A stretch of 64,000 nt of DNA from Adenophora triphylla var. japonica (GCA_022495995.1 JAFEMH010007430.1:1-64000); one strand, 5' to 3'; positions 32,973 through 44,407 are shown, counted from the stretch's first letter. Notes: generated by a model from the sequence alone, not told the origin. Numbers and translations are program-made.

Positions 32973-33932
32973 TCTCTACCAATGACATCATCGGTCATAC
33001 TTCTCTAGTAACGAATAGGTCACACCCATCGATTGAGCCGTGACATAGCCATTACCGATACCCTTTAATTTATCCATTTTCGGCCCTATGTCCAAATTAA
33101 ATGAAAATAATCTCGATTTATAGAGAAAAAAAATTATGATTTTTGGTGTAAAAAAAATAATTTATTTATTTATTTATTATAAAATAATTTAGGTCAAAGG
33201 AATCGGATTAAAAAAATTGAAATCCAACCAGCCAATAGTAAGACGCCACGTGTCCCAATTAAAAAAAAAAGGGAAATCCGCCTGCATACACGCGCCTCTG
33301 TCGGCGCGTGTATTGCATGCGCCATTTGCCTCCCAATGACGACTTGCCACGTGTATTTTGTGTAGCATATCTTTAATTATGTAATAGAAGGAATTGACTA
33401 AATCGCCCCTGAAATTTTGGCAAAATTTTTAGCGCTATTACTGTTTATTGGATGACATGCTTTAATATATAGATAGATATATTGAGATTGGCGAGCGAGA
33501 TGATTTTATGTCGAGTTGAATTTACTTTTACTAAATTGATATTAGTTGGACCAAAAAAAAGTTGGGCGATGAGAAGGAGCTCGCGCGCAAGAGCGACCCC
33601 GGGTTCATGTATGGGGGGCATGATCATGATGTTGGGAAGCTTTTAGTATAACTTATTTTGGCAACTACCTCTGTTTCTCTATAGTCACCAAATTTGGCAT
33701 CTTGCGGTTGGAATTATTGCCAAATTGTCCTTCATTTATAACATGTGCTTTTGTCATGTGATGTATGAAACCCAGGATGATTATATTTCACTGTACACAT
33801 CGTGCACCTACATAACAATGGGTCCCTCAACGTATTATATTAACTCACTATGTCACAAAATGTGTAATTCTGCAAATGGAACATTTAATTTGGGGGCGTT
33901 GGAAATAAATTGCCTCCTAAAAAAAAATTAAA

Positions 33933-33986
<54 letters not shown>
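32973..33986. other. Intergenic sequence with hairpin and TA microsatellite
   Basis: 33286-33313 is an 11-bp stem hairpin ATACACGCGCC/GGCGCGTGTAT with a 6-base loop, flanked by two CCACGTGT motifs (about 33246 and 33350). 33934-33986 is a (TA) microsatellite that abuts the next MITE. No coding sequence. Confidence 0.6.
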
Positions 33987-33987
<1 letters not shown>

Positions 33988-34197
33988 TCCCTCCGTCCCA
34001 CAACAAGTGACACACTTTGCTATTTTGGGCGTTCCACTGATAAGTCACACTTCCTAAAATGACAAAGAATCTTTACTATTTCCTCCACTCATTCTTATTC
34101 AACTATCTACACTCACAACACATCAATCTTTTCACTTTTTCCTTAATTTTCGTACGAAACAGTAGTAACTGTGTCACTTGTTGTGGGACGGAGGGAG
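33987..34197. mobile_element. Stowaway MITE (211 bp)
   Basis: Perfect 28-bp terminal inverted repeats starting CTCCCTCCGTCCCACAACA, flanked by TA on both sides (33985-33986, 34198-34199). No coding capacity; a Tc1/Mariner-type transposase would have moved it. Confidence 0.93.
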
Positions 34198-34199
34198 TA

Positions 34200-34480
34200 T
34201 ATAGGCTACAGGGTCATACCCTGTATGTATGTATAGACAAACTCTACAGAAATAATTAAGAAAGCGATTATACCATACCTGAATATTACTCACCGTGGTG
34301 AATCGCATTTGTTGTGACTGAGCGCGAGATACGTTAGCCCTATTCTTCATATTCCTCTGTTTAGGATCCTGCCAATGCACAATCCGATCCATAGTGTCCT
34401 AATAGCGAGCAATGCAAAGGTCCTTGGGATGCCAGTTTTGCATCTTCATCTGTATAGCCAGGCCAACAATGTTGCTACAA
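34200..34480 (-). pseudogene. Possible transposase-derived exon
   Basis: On the minus strand MQNWHPKDL, a stop, then MDRIVHWQDPKQRNMKNRANVSRAQ. The KQRNMKNRAN block is reminiscent of the 'knk.NRak' region of plant CACTA/En-Spm transposases, and a GTGAGT-like donor context (TGGTGAGTAAT) follows near 34300. Short and tentative; it could be any captured exon. Confidence 0.3.
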
Positions 34481-34484
34481 AATA

Positions 34485-34772
34485 TAAGCATATAGTACAT
34501 ATGCCCGTGTCCAAGGACACGGGTGTTTTTTTTTTTTTTTCAAATTAATTTTTTTTTAATTTTTTTAAAAAAATAAAAAAATCAGTTACTTAATTAATTT
34601 AAGTAAACTCTCCTAAAGCCCACTCTTAGTCCAAATCCAAAGTCTTAGCCCAAATCCAAAGTCTTAGCACAAATTAAGGGCAAAATAGGAAACAGACTAA
34701 ATAATGAGGGCAAAATAGGGAAAAATCCCTTCGAAACTGTTCATAGAACTGTTCACGGAGGGGTTTAATTTA

Positions 34773-34828
<56 letters not shown>

Positions 34829-34835
34829 GTTTATT
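34485..34835 (-). mobile_element. Helitron-like non-autonomous element
   Basis: On the minus strand the 3' end has a perfect 20-bp palindrome (34504-34523, CCCGTGTCCTTGGACACGGG) followed by CATATGTACTAT, close to the hairpin plus CTRR end of Helitrons but with CTAT. The presumed 5' end is a TA repeat (34774-34822). Internal GAACAGTTC and poly-A blocks resemble the elements at 41864 and 44198. Confidence 0.45.
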
Positions 34836-35649
34836 TTTATCAAACAGTAAATGTAGACATTCATTTTAATTTGGAAACAAAGAAAGTATAAATACAATTT
34901 TTCTTTGCAAGATAATTTTTAGTAGACAAAAACTCATGTGAGAACAGAGAAACCCGTCTCATCCATGAGACGGGTCGGATTCATAACCATGACCCGTCCA
35001 ATAATACCCACGCACCACTCTCTCTCTCTCATCACTCTCTCTCTATACGCAATAATAACAGGGATCCCTCCCAATCGTCTTCTCCGGCAAATCCTACCTT
35101 CAACCTACACACCTGGCGACCCAAAAATCCATCTCTTCCCTAATTTCATTCCCGTCACACGGCTCGATGTCTTTCCCCGCCGGCCGTAGCTCCTCAAAGC
35201 CCTAACCCCGGGGTTCCATTTGTTCGCCGAGGGGTTTAAATCGTCGATGACATTGCTCGTCGCGGTCGCCTAGAAACTTCGAATCGAAACGATTAATCCG
35301 GATGACATACTGCTCGAGGGATGCGATTACAATCACCGGCTCATCACCATGGATTTCCACTAAGGATCCCCGTCCTTCCGATGAAGAGATGGTCGAGACC
35401 ATGTCAAACCGCAGCCGCTGTCCCTCGGAAGGTCTTCTCTCACTCTCTTCTTATATTAGTCCCTCAATATTCTTGATCAATTTGCGGCATTTGTCGATCC
35501 GAGTTTTGGGTTATGGATTTGGGTGTTACGTTCACCGTTGATAATGCTTGGAATCCCAAATGTTTTGTGTTTAGTCTGCCGAGGAGATGGGTATAGATCA
35601 ACTTCTTGAGTTGCTAGCTTCGGTTTTCATAGTGAGGCATCAATTTTAT

Positions 35650-36375
35650 GTTGATGCTTCTTTGGTATATTTGGTTTGATGGAGTAATAGTGTTAGGAAC
35701 TGTTTTAATTTTGAGTAATACTTCTCATTTGTTTAAGTAATAGTTTGTATTGCTATAAGTAATAGTACTACACTTGTGAAGTAATAGTGTTATTTTTTTT
35801 TAACCGTAATAGTTTTAGGAACCGTTTTCATTTTGAGTAATACTTCTCATTTGTTTAAGTAATAGTTGGTATTGCTATAAGTAATAGTACTACACTTGTG
35901 AAGTAATAGTGTTATTATTTTTTAACTAATAATAGTTTTAGGAACTGTTTTCATTTTGAGTAATACTTCTCATTTGTTTAAGTAATAGTTGGTATTGCTA
36001 TAAGTAATAGTACTACACTTGTGAAGTAATAGTGTTATTATTTTTTTAACTAATAATAGTTTTAGGAACTGTTTTCATTTTGAGTAATACTTCTCATTTG
36101 TTTAAGTAATAGTTGGTATTGCTATAAGTAATAGTACTACACTTGTGAAGTAATAGTGTTATTTTTTTTTAACTAATAATAGTTTTAGGAACTGTTTTCA
36201 TTTTGAGTAATACTTCTCATTTGTTTAAGTAATAGTTGGTATTGCCATAAGTAATAGTACTACACTTGTGAAGTAATAGTGTTATTATTATTTTTTTAAC
36301 TAATAATAGTTTTAGGAACTGTTTTCATTTTGAGTAATACTTCTCATTTGTTTAAGTAATAGTTGATATTGCAAA
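35650..36375. repeat. 123-bp tandem repeat, about 6 copies, inside the Mutator-like element
   Basis: GGAAC of successive units lies at 35696, 35818, 35941, 36065, 36188 and 36315, so period is 122-127 bp. Units contain GAGTAATACTTCTCATTTG and several GTAATAGT motifs; differences are mostly T-run lengths. Confidence 0.92.
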
Positions 36376-36469
36376 ACAGGTATTACGTTTACTTATGTAT
36401 ACAGTCATTACATTAAGAGATGGAAACTATTACTTTTTCTAAACCACCGAAAAGCCGAAAAAATAATAT

Positions 36470-36715
36470 AAAAACTAAAAAAAAAAAATATTCTAACCCA
36501 ACACAACAAATATTACATTAAGAAAAAATATTCAAATAATAGTACATAATAAAAAAAATAATAAAAAAAGCAAAAAGAAAAAATAATAAAAAAAGCAAAA
36601 AGAAAAAAATAATAAAAAGAAAAAAAATAATAAAAAAAAAATAATGAAAATAAAAAAAATAATAAAAAAAAGCAAAAAGAAAAGAAATAATAAAAAACTA
36701 GAAAGAGAAAGTACG
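36470..36715. repeat. A-rich AATAATAAAAAAAGC low-complexity tract
   Basis: Purine-only imperfect repeat; the minus-strand frame 36735-36532 (FFLLF repeats) is compositional. Confidence 0.85.
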
Positions 36716-36875
36716 CATAGTAAGAGTTGGGGCACTGGGACGTGACCTTTTGCTTCTTTGATTTACAAGAGTAGAAATAGTGGGTCGTAGATTAAGTGGA
36801 TCATGGGTTATTTCGACCCGTCTCACCCATGAGACGGGTATTGTTGTTCTCACAGGAGACCAACTCTTTTTAGTA

Positions 36876-37369
36876 TCTCCTTTCTGAAAAGAGTTGTTCT
36901 TGTGAAAAATCATATTTTTTTAAAAAATAATAATAATAAGAAAAACGGGTTTATATCACACGCATTTAGGTTAGAAGAAAAATTAACAACGGCTGCTTTT
37001 GCGATCGGCTCTATGAGTTCTATGAGTTTGCTCCACAAAATAGAAGGCGTCCTCCGACTTAGAAGTTGTCGTCTTCTACTTCTACTATGAGCAATTAAAT
37101 AGATGCCAAGTTCCACGAATTCGGATTTCAATTCAAGCCAAATTCCCAATTAAGGCAGCAGAGTGGCACCTATTTATTTATTATTATTATTTTATATAAC
37201 GTTTTACAATTGAGTTGTTCTTGCGTGAAACTAGTTTTAGGATAAGCTATCTTAGAATCTGTTTTGCTAAAGTGTCTTTTTTAGTACAATAAAGTGTCTG
37301 TTGCAATATAAACAAAGAGCATGTTCTATTATGACACTAATAAATACATTTAAATCGGTTGTAATGTTA
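36876..37369. other. Intergenic sequence right of the Mutator-like element
   Basis: No terminal repeats or credible frame found. A short CT-rich part at 37050-37090. Confidence 0.45.
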
Positions 37370-37680
37370 AATAATGCGGTGATATTGTTGAAAAATAGTG
37401 CCCGTTGTAGTGTTAAAAAGTGCATGTTTTAGTATTGAAAAGTGCCTCTTGTAGTATTGAAAAATGTCTGTTGTAATATTGAAAAGTGTCAAAGTGAATT
37501 AAAAAATGCATGCCTATTGTAGTGTTAAAATATGCCTCTTGTAGTATTCAGAAGTGTCTTCTGCAGTATCAAAAAGTGCCAGGTGAGTTTCAATTATTTA
37601 CAATGTTAAAATGTGTCTGTTGTTGTGTAGAAAACTGCCTCTTATAAGTTTTAATTATTTACAAAAATGTCACAGCACAT
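37370..37680. repeat. Degenerate tandem repeat, period about 26 bp
   Basis: Variants of GTGCCTCTTGTAGTATTGAAAA recur about ten times between 37390 and 37590, decaying to 37680. Not coding. Confidence 0.7.
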
Positions 37681-37809
37681 TTTGAGAAGTTCTATTTATT
37701 TACAAAAATGCCTCCAAGCCTATTTAAAAACACGTTCTACGCTCAGATGAGCGTAAAACACGTTTTACAAGAGATTTTCACTTTACAATCTAGGTGAACC
37801 ATACTTATC

Positions 37810-38066
37810 CTCAGACAAACACTGTTCCTGATAAAGTCTGAGGTTTCACCTTAAAATCAATTTGTATTAAGGGGAGTAGCCCAGGATCCTTATATTTTAG
37901 AGACAAGTCTTGTTTATTCCCGATGTGGAATAATGTTCTCTTACACGCTCCCTCACGTGTAGCCGGGCTTTGCCAAAGGCTCACCCGTGGACTGGATGGT
38001 GGGTGGCGCGGAGGGTTCATCGTGGGCCATTGGACCTGCACGTGTAATGGACCAGCTCTGATACCA
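37810..38066 (-). mobile_element. Internal region of a TRIM/LARD-like element with tRNA-Met primer site
   Basis: On the minus strand TGGTATCAGAGC at 38066-38055 is followed by a GC-rich non-coding segment (CACGTG, GCCCGGCT-type) typical of short non-autonomous elements. A hairpin, CCTCAGAC/GTCTGAGG, bounds it near 37811-37844. The matching LTR lies to its right; no left LTR was found. Confidence 0.5.
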
Positions 38067-38606
38067 TGATAGATTTGGGAAAAACTTAATTTGTTTATTC
38101 ACAAGCATGTTAATATATAGTTACAATAGGGAGAGTCCTATTCTGATACAACAAGGATTGTTAAATCCAATCTATACAAAGAAAATATAGTTTCCTAATC
38201 TATATATACTAGAATATATACCAAATACAAGAAGATTAGGAAACAACTACTGAATGTCTTTCACAAAGAATGGAAACTAAATCTCTTTAGGAAACAACCA
38301 AGCAGCAGGGCGTCTGGTGAGGCGGCCGCATGGTCCTGGCCGAGGCTGGCGCCTGGAGGGCAGAGGCAATGGCCGAGGATTGAGGCTGCTGAGGCGGCCG
38401 CATGGCGCTGGGTGAGGCAAGCGCCTGGGAGGCAGTAGCCTTGGCCGTGGTCAGTTGATGCTGAGGCGGCCGCTTGGGCTTGGCCGAGGCGTGCGCCTGA
38501 GGACCAGAAGGGTCAGCCATGGATTGCAGTAATTGAGGCAGACTCTTGGCTTTTTGTGAGGTTGGCGCCTCATGTGCTGCTGAAGGTTCATCCTTAATAC
38601 TGTAAC
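38067..38606 (-). mobile_element. Copia-family LTR (same family as element D)
   Basis: Minus-strand LTR ending AATCTATCA before the primer site. Its R/U5-like part (TTTCCTAATC, AATCCTTG, GTAACTATA) aligns with 47480-47665 of D. Its U3 (38319-38573) carries about eight copies of a GC-rich motif GAGGCGNNCGCMTGG (plus strand). The exact right boundary, near TACTGTAACA at 38606, is inferred. Confidence 0.65.
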
Positions 38607-38740
38607 ATTGGTCATGTCATCTCCCAATGTCGCCAATTCAAGTGCGACCACCCCACCGTATCCTTCCCCCCTCTTCCTCGCCAAAACAAAAATCCAAACC
38701 CTTACCCCCATGCCCACACCGTAACCTCATCTCCCAATGA
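38604..38740 (+). pseudogene. Copia gag fragment of the D family
   Basis: About 135 bp aligns with 48578-48714 of element D: ATTGG(T/C)CATGTCATCTCCC, ACCCCACCGTA and following. It spans the zinc-knuckle region (GHVISQC in D). It is fused directly to the LTR on one side and to Ty3 sequence on the other, so it marks a recombination or repair junction. Confidence 0.6.
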
Positions 38741-38741
38741 G

Positions 38742-39960
38742 GTTCAGTTTTTAACCCAAAAAATTCAACCAATTTCTGCGAAACTAGATTTTCAGTACAA
38801 CCATTATCAATAATCAAATTACATACCTTGTTGCTAACAGAACAATGTGCTCTCAACAGATTTTTCCGTTGGCCCTCGCCTTTGGAAGAAAGCAGCATTT
38901 GTTGAAGCACACACCTGACTCTCTCCTTAAACTCCTCTTCAGCAAATTCGACCCCTTCATACTCATCAGCTTCATGTTCTTCCTCGTCTCCCTCATTCAG
39001 AATTGCAGCAGTTTGCCGGGTGGGGCAAACGTTCGACCTGTGACCCTGTCCACCACAACGAAAACACTTATCCCCTGTTGGCTTGGCATACAGATTTGCT
39101 GTTTTTTGTGTTGGACTTTTGTTCCCTACGGTACTGCTAGTGCTGCCTGTACTCTTAGCCTGCGGAGTTGGGTCCTTATCAGCTCCTGCTTCAGAACTAC
39201 CCTATTGAGGAAATCTGTGAAAAGGGGTAAAAAATTTTGAACTCGATTTCTCCATAAGTTCAGCTTTCAGGGCCAGAGTGGAAGCGTCCGTCAAAGTCCA
39301 AACCTGATGCAAACCCATCTTTTCCTGTATCGAACCTTTCAGGCTGTTAATATAACGAGCAACTTTCTGATCCTCGGTCTCCTCAACCCGCGCTGTATAC
39401 CTCTGAAATTCAGTAGTATATTCATCAACCGTTCTCTTGCCCTGTACACATTTGAGATACAACTTATATAGAGTTTGCTCATAATCTACCGGTAGAAACC
39501 GCTAAGAAATCAACTGCTTCATACGCCGCCAGGTTTTAATTGGCCCCTTTCCTTGCCGTCGCCTCTGATCAACAAGCTTTTCCCACCAGACTATAGCAGT
39601 ACTCTTCAATCGGATCGCCACCATCTTTACCTGTTTATTTGTAGGTACCTCCATAACCTCGAAAAATCGATCAACATTAGTCTGCCAATCCAGAAAATCT
39701 TCAATCCCCATGGTTCCATAGAATAAAGGAATGTCAGCCTTAATTCTATAATCCTGGCGGTGTCGATTATCACCCTGACCCGGCTCTTCAGCATTATCAA
39801 CCTCGTCATCGAAACTGGAACTGGAATCCTCTTCATCCCGATTTTCTACCCTTCTAGGATGTCGAACCGGTTCAACCTCCCTGTCTCTCTCGCCACCCCG
39901 GTTTCGATTAGCACGAGCGTTTTGAGCAGCCACCAAGGCTACAACCTGTGTTGTCAATGC
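38742..39960 (-). pseudogene. Ty3/gypsy gag-protease fragment
   Basis: Minus strand: capsid-like [12 protein letters not shown] and [19 protein letters not shown] (about 39760-39690), [10 protein letters not shown], then after a stop YLKCVQGKRTVDEYTTEF and RYINSLKGSIQEKM (39460-39310), zinc knuckle CFRCGGQGHRSNVC (about 39050), and protease LIIDNGCTENLVSQKLVEFFGL (38820-38755; D-N-G where D-S/T-G is usual). The order and motifs are those of chromovirus-like Ty3 elements. Stops near 39500 and 39205 and a frameshift disable it. RT onwards is missing. Confidence 0.75.
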
Positions 39961-40062
39961 AGCAATAGCGGTGGTTATATGCCATCAATATCTGCCTTTG
40001 TTGTTTGATCTCCCATAATGATCAGTGACGAAAAGACAGGATAAAGCCTGCTCTGATACCAA
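39961..40062 (-). other. Gag start and tRNA-Met primer site of the Ty3 fragment
   Basis: TTGGTATCAGAGCAGGC reads on the minus strand at 40062-40046. Gag begins [13 protein letters not shown] at 40016 and needs a frame change near 39976 to join the 39957 frame ([14 protein letters not shown]). Confidence 0.7.
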
Positions 40063-40063
40063 C

Positions 40064-40551
40064 TGACGCAGCACGGAAGCAATATTCGTGAATAGCAAAC
40101 GCAACACAAGAGTTCACCAGCAATGAACCCTAGAAGCAATAAACTGGAATCCACCATAGAATAAGAGAAAACTCTAGAAAATTATCTCATCAACTAAGTT
40201 ATTCAAAGCCATAAAGATGTTTAAAACTCCCTAAAAACCCTAAAATGAAGTAACAAAGCAAAGACCAAAATAACCCCAACTTAAAGTTCAAATATCAGTA
40301 ATAACGAAATAAGGAAACTGGGTAACGACGTCGAGGCGGGCTCCTGGAGGCAGGTCAGGCGGACGCCTGGAGAGCAAACAGAAACTCCCTCGTCGAACCA
40401 AGGTGAGGCGTGCGCCTGGGCAGGTTTGGGGCGGCCGCCTGGAGAGTAGAAGCTCGCTGCTGGATTGGCTCTTGGTGAGGCGTGCGCCTGGTGTGAGCTG
40501 GGGCGTTCGCCTGGGGCACCAGTGGCTGAATCTCCATGTTGTCCTGTATCA
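40064..40551 (-). mobile_element. 5' LTR of the Ty3 gag-protease element (488 bp)
   Basis: TGACGCAGC at 40064 to CTGTATCA at 40551, next to the primer site. U3 (40333-40514 on this map) carries six copies of the GAGGCGNNCGCCTGG motif otherwise seen in Copia LTRs here. A TCGAG/GGCGG-rich U3 contrasts with the AT-rich remainder. Confidence 0.7.
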
Positions 40552-41863
40552 CTATGTGCTAAAAAGTGAATTTAACATTATTACAGGTAGATTAACCAAA
40601 ATAAAAAAGGGTTATAGGCTAAAAACAATAAATAGAATTAGAGATTTTCAAATCTAACTGTGAGGTAAAGATAAAATATATGCATATATACGGTTAATAT
40701 TGAACGATTTGGTGGTTTGGTCTCGCGATCTCGAACCGTGGTTTGGGAGTCCAAACCACAGGCCAACTGAAAAACAAGGTTTTACAATTTTTTAAACCAA
40801 GTCAAACCACAATTGCTTGAAAATCGAACTAAACAGCGGTATGGACCGAACCAATTACACCCCTATATGTCTTAGTATTTAAAAAATGTTATGTATTTTT
40901 CAAAATATTATCAAATAATGCAACATATTTTTGCGATTTGTATCAAATAATGCGACGATTTTGACAATTTTTTTTGCATTATTTGATAATAATTTGGAAA
41001 GTAAATAGCAAGTTTTATACACTAAGAATACATTACATTATTTGATATAAATGGGTAAATTATGTTGTATACATTACTACTGTACTTCATTAGGTTTATA
41101 ATAAATTTTATATTTTTCTATTTTTTAAAAATATCACATAATTAAACATCAAAATAATTTAAATTAATGTTGCAAGGATATAATATATTTTTATAAGAAT
41201 TTAACATATCATTTGTGGCATTGAGCAAAGAGAATAATGTAATTTAGCAAAGATACAAACAATTATAATACATTTTTATGAAAAACCATTAGTGTGCATG
41301 CACATTAATAGTTTCTCATATTTATTAGTAGAAAAAATTAAAAATAAAGTACTACATATTTTGACAGTTAGCTTATTTAAGGATGTCTTTGCTTATTTTG
41401 AACATATTTACAATCAACTTAAATAATTACGTGGTATTATTTATTTTTCTTGATCAATACAGTATAGAATATATTATTTACATTTTATTTTTTGCTTTAA
41501 TATAGATTACATTGAATAGAAAGGCGCGAAATAATATAGTATTTAAAAATAAATCTATAGATATATTCATTTAAAAATAAACTAGTAAAAATATTAATTT
41601 CAAAAGAGAATGATACCTTTTCATTCATGGAAACACACCGTGGCGAGGCTAAGTGAAGAGGAAGGGGGTCCCATGTTTTGATTTTTTTTTATTTTTTTTG
41701 TTACTTGTGCTATTTTTGATATTTTATTTTGATTTTAGGATAAAATTTGGTATTTTATAAAATCTGACCCCTTACTGTAACAGAAAATTTACATTGTATT
41801 TTTTCGACCCCCTTCCCTTCGATTCCTGGCTTCGCCACTGGAAACACACAAATATATTCTATA
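40552..41863. other. AT-rich intergenic sequence
   Basis: No gene or intact element seen. GTGGTTTGG-type sequence at 40708-40760 and long AT stretches; the frame 41970-41755 on the minus strand is not convincing. Confidence 0.5.
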
Positions 41864-42075
41864 TCTATATTATAAATGGCAACATGCCACCTCACCATGT
41901 GAACAGTTGAATGAATAGTGTCATATGCAAAATTTTCTATTTTTCCCTCACTAAGTTGTCTCTTTCCCATTTTGCCCTTAAATTTTTATTTTTTTTTAAA
42001 TTAATTTTTTTTAATTTAAACAGTAAAAAAAAATAAAAAATACACACGTGTCCTTGAACACGGGGTTTGCTCTAG
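41864..42075 (+). mobile_element. Short Helitron-like element, copy 1 (212 bp)
   Basis: Starts TCTATATTATAAATGG, ends with a hairpin (CGTGTCCTTGAACACG) then GGGGTTTGCTCTAG, i.e. CTAG. It sits between A (41863) and T (42076), the Helitron target rule. Non-coding. Confidence 0.65.
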
Positions 42076-42335
42076 TTTTAGATAAGACAAATCAAAAGAC
42101 TTTAATGTGTGTGAATTCAAGAATCAAAGGACCCTCCAACATTAATAACTCATCTAAAATTCGAATTTATATTTTGCATGTCATTTTGCTTCAAGAATTA
42201 AATAGTAAGCAGTTCATCTGATGTTACGCATCATAGGTCCGGTGGCAAGTTGAAGATAAAAGACAAATGTTTAGACATTATTCTTTTTTTTTTTTTAATA
42301 TGAAAATACTTTAAATAATTTTTAAAAATTATTAT

Positions 42336-42998
42336 TGAACATACCAAAAGTATCGAGTTGGGTCAAGCGAGTAAAGCCCAATCCACAAGCAATTATTGCC
42401 ATCATATTCTCTATGGGCTAGGCCCAATCAATACATGACTCAAGACCCACCTCATGTATCAGTCGACTAAGTTCATTGTCCGACCTACTAGGTCCCGACT
42501 TAACTTAGTCCGACCGTATGACCCAGTCATATTTCGGATACGATCAAACTCTACTCGACAGTCAGGTCGACCCAAACACAAGTGTCGACCTCGACCTGCC
42601 AAAGCAAGCGTCGACCTAACGGTTACAGGCGCACGTGCAATTACTCTTTCCATAACTGCATCCCTACAAATCAGGGACCGTTTCAGGACACGTTCACATG
42701 ATGAATAACCGTCCCATAAATCACGGAGCTCATGTATAGCCCCACCAAAAATAACCGCATTCATCAACTATAAATATTTCATCACTACCACGGTTATAAG
42801 GTAACTGCTATTTTGTTATCAGAATTCCATTATTCAATACGTATTTGCTCTTCAATCATCAAATACTTACTCTCACACCCGAGGGTCTAAGCCAGAGACA
42901 CATCCGGCTAGTCGTGGGTTCTGATTTCAGGTCAAGGAGCTAGGTGATCAGTGCTGCCACGTGGAGAAAGATTGATAAGCACATTTCCTGCGGCATCA
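42336..42998 (+). mobile_element. Solo LTR of the A/B family, copy 1
   Basis: TGAACATACC...GCATCA, 663 bp, flanked on both sides by ATTAT (42331-42335, 42999-43003), so a solo LTR left by recombination between LTRs. More diverged from A/B LTRs than these are from each other. Confidence 0.9.
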
Positions 42999-43289
42999 AT
43001 TATTAATATGGACATTTCAGCTTTAATAATTAATAAAAATAATTAATAATAATAATAATTTAAACTATAAAATAATATTATCTCATAATAATAATTGAAA
43101 AAAATAAAAATATTAAATAATTATAACAGTAATAGTAATTAGTAATAAAATAAGTAAATATCTAGAAAAAGTATCATTACTAATATTATAAATTATTAAT
43201 AATAAGTAATAATTGAATAATACATGTTAGAAATAATGATAATAGTTATAAATTAGAAAAAAAAAAAAGTACCTTAGAAAAACAATAAT

Positions 43290-44197
43290 TACTATACCCT
43301 ATATACTATACCATATACCCTATACTTTATACCATATACCCTATACTATATATACTATACCCTATACCATATACCCTATATACTATATCATATACTCTAT
43401 ACCCTATATACTATATTCTATATACTATACCCTATACCCTATATATTATACCCTATACCCTATATACTATACCATATATCCTATACTCTATATCCTATAT
43501 ACTATACCATATACCCTATACCCTATACTCTATACCCTATATATTATACCCTATACACTATATCCTATGCCCTATACCATATACCCTACGTCCTATACCC
43601 TATATACTATACCCTATACTGTATCATATACTCTATATTCTATATACTATACCCTATATACTATACTCTACACCCTATATACTATACCATATACCCTATA
43701 ATCTATACCCTATACCCTATGTACTATACCATATACCCTATATCCTATACCCTATATACTATACCATATATACTATATCCTATACTCTATACCCTATATA
43801 CTATACCCTATATACTATTTCCTATATACTATAACCTATACTCTATACCCTATATACTATACCCTATACCCTATATCCTATACCATATGCCCTACACCCT
43901 ATACCCTACACTCTATACCCTATACCCTATATACTATACTATATACTATATACCCTATACCCTATATACTATACCCTATACCCTATATCCTATAACCTAT
44001 GCCCTATACCCTACACTCTATACCCTATACCCTATACCCTATATATTATATCCTATACTATATATTCTATACGCTATATACTATTCCCTATATATTATAT
44101 CCTATACTCTATACCCTATACATTATACCCTATATACTATATACTATACCCTACATCCTATACCATATATCCTATATATCATACACTCTATACCCTA
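43290..44197. repeat. TATACCC-type satellite array (about 900 bp)
   Basis: Irregular mixture of CTATA, CCCTATA and CCATATA words with very few G on the plus strand. It encodes the YTLYPIPYILY reading frame (43719-44228), which is only composition. It separates the two copies of the Helitron/solo-LTR segment. 43004-43289 before it is AT-rich with no feature. Confidence 0.9.
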
Positions 44198-44407
44198 TCT
44201 ATATTATAAATGGCAACATGTCACCTAACCATGTGAACAGTTGAATGAATAGTGTCATATGCAAAATTTTTCATTTTGCCCTCACTAAGTTGTCTCTTTC
44301 CCATTTTGTCCTTAAATTTTTTTTTTCTTTTTAAATTTTTTTTTTAATTTAAACAGTAAAAAAAAAAAAAAAATACACACGTGTCCTTGAACACGGGATT
44401 GCTCTAG
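44198..44407 (+). mobile_element. Short Helitron-like element, copy 2
   Basis: Second copy of 41864-42075 with the same TC start and CTAG end, A-run length different. Part of a duplicated segment rather than an independent insertion, because flanking sequence to 44667 is also duplicated. Confidence 0.65.

Larger units (their letters stand above)
34925..36866. mobile_element. Mutator-like non-autonomous element (1.94 kb, 9-bp TSD)
   Basis: TTTTTAGTA occurs at 34916-34924 and 36867-36875, an exact 9-bp duplication, diagnostic of Mutator-like elements. Imperfect terminal inverted repeats of about 60 bp share CTC-TGTGAGAACA and ACCCGTCTCAT...ATGAGACGGGTC, itself a subterminal hairpin. No transposase. 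The left interior (35080-35560) is GC-richer and gene-like (CT-rich then CCGCCGGCCG), as in Pack-MULEs with captured gene pieces; I do not recognise the source. The right interior is a minisatellite and an A-rich tract. Confidence 0.8.

Noticed and set aside
32756..32998. DLLCDLLHDLL leucine-rich small protein
   Set aside because: Reading of the 24-bp tandem repeat.
34938..35189. 83-codon frame MRTEKPVSSMRR at the left end of the Mutator-like element
   Set aside because: Begins in the terminal inverted repeat; short and with no recognised domain.
43719..44228. 169-codon frame of YTLYPIPYILYP repeats
   Set aside because: Product of the TATACCC array; no start context or domain.
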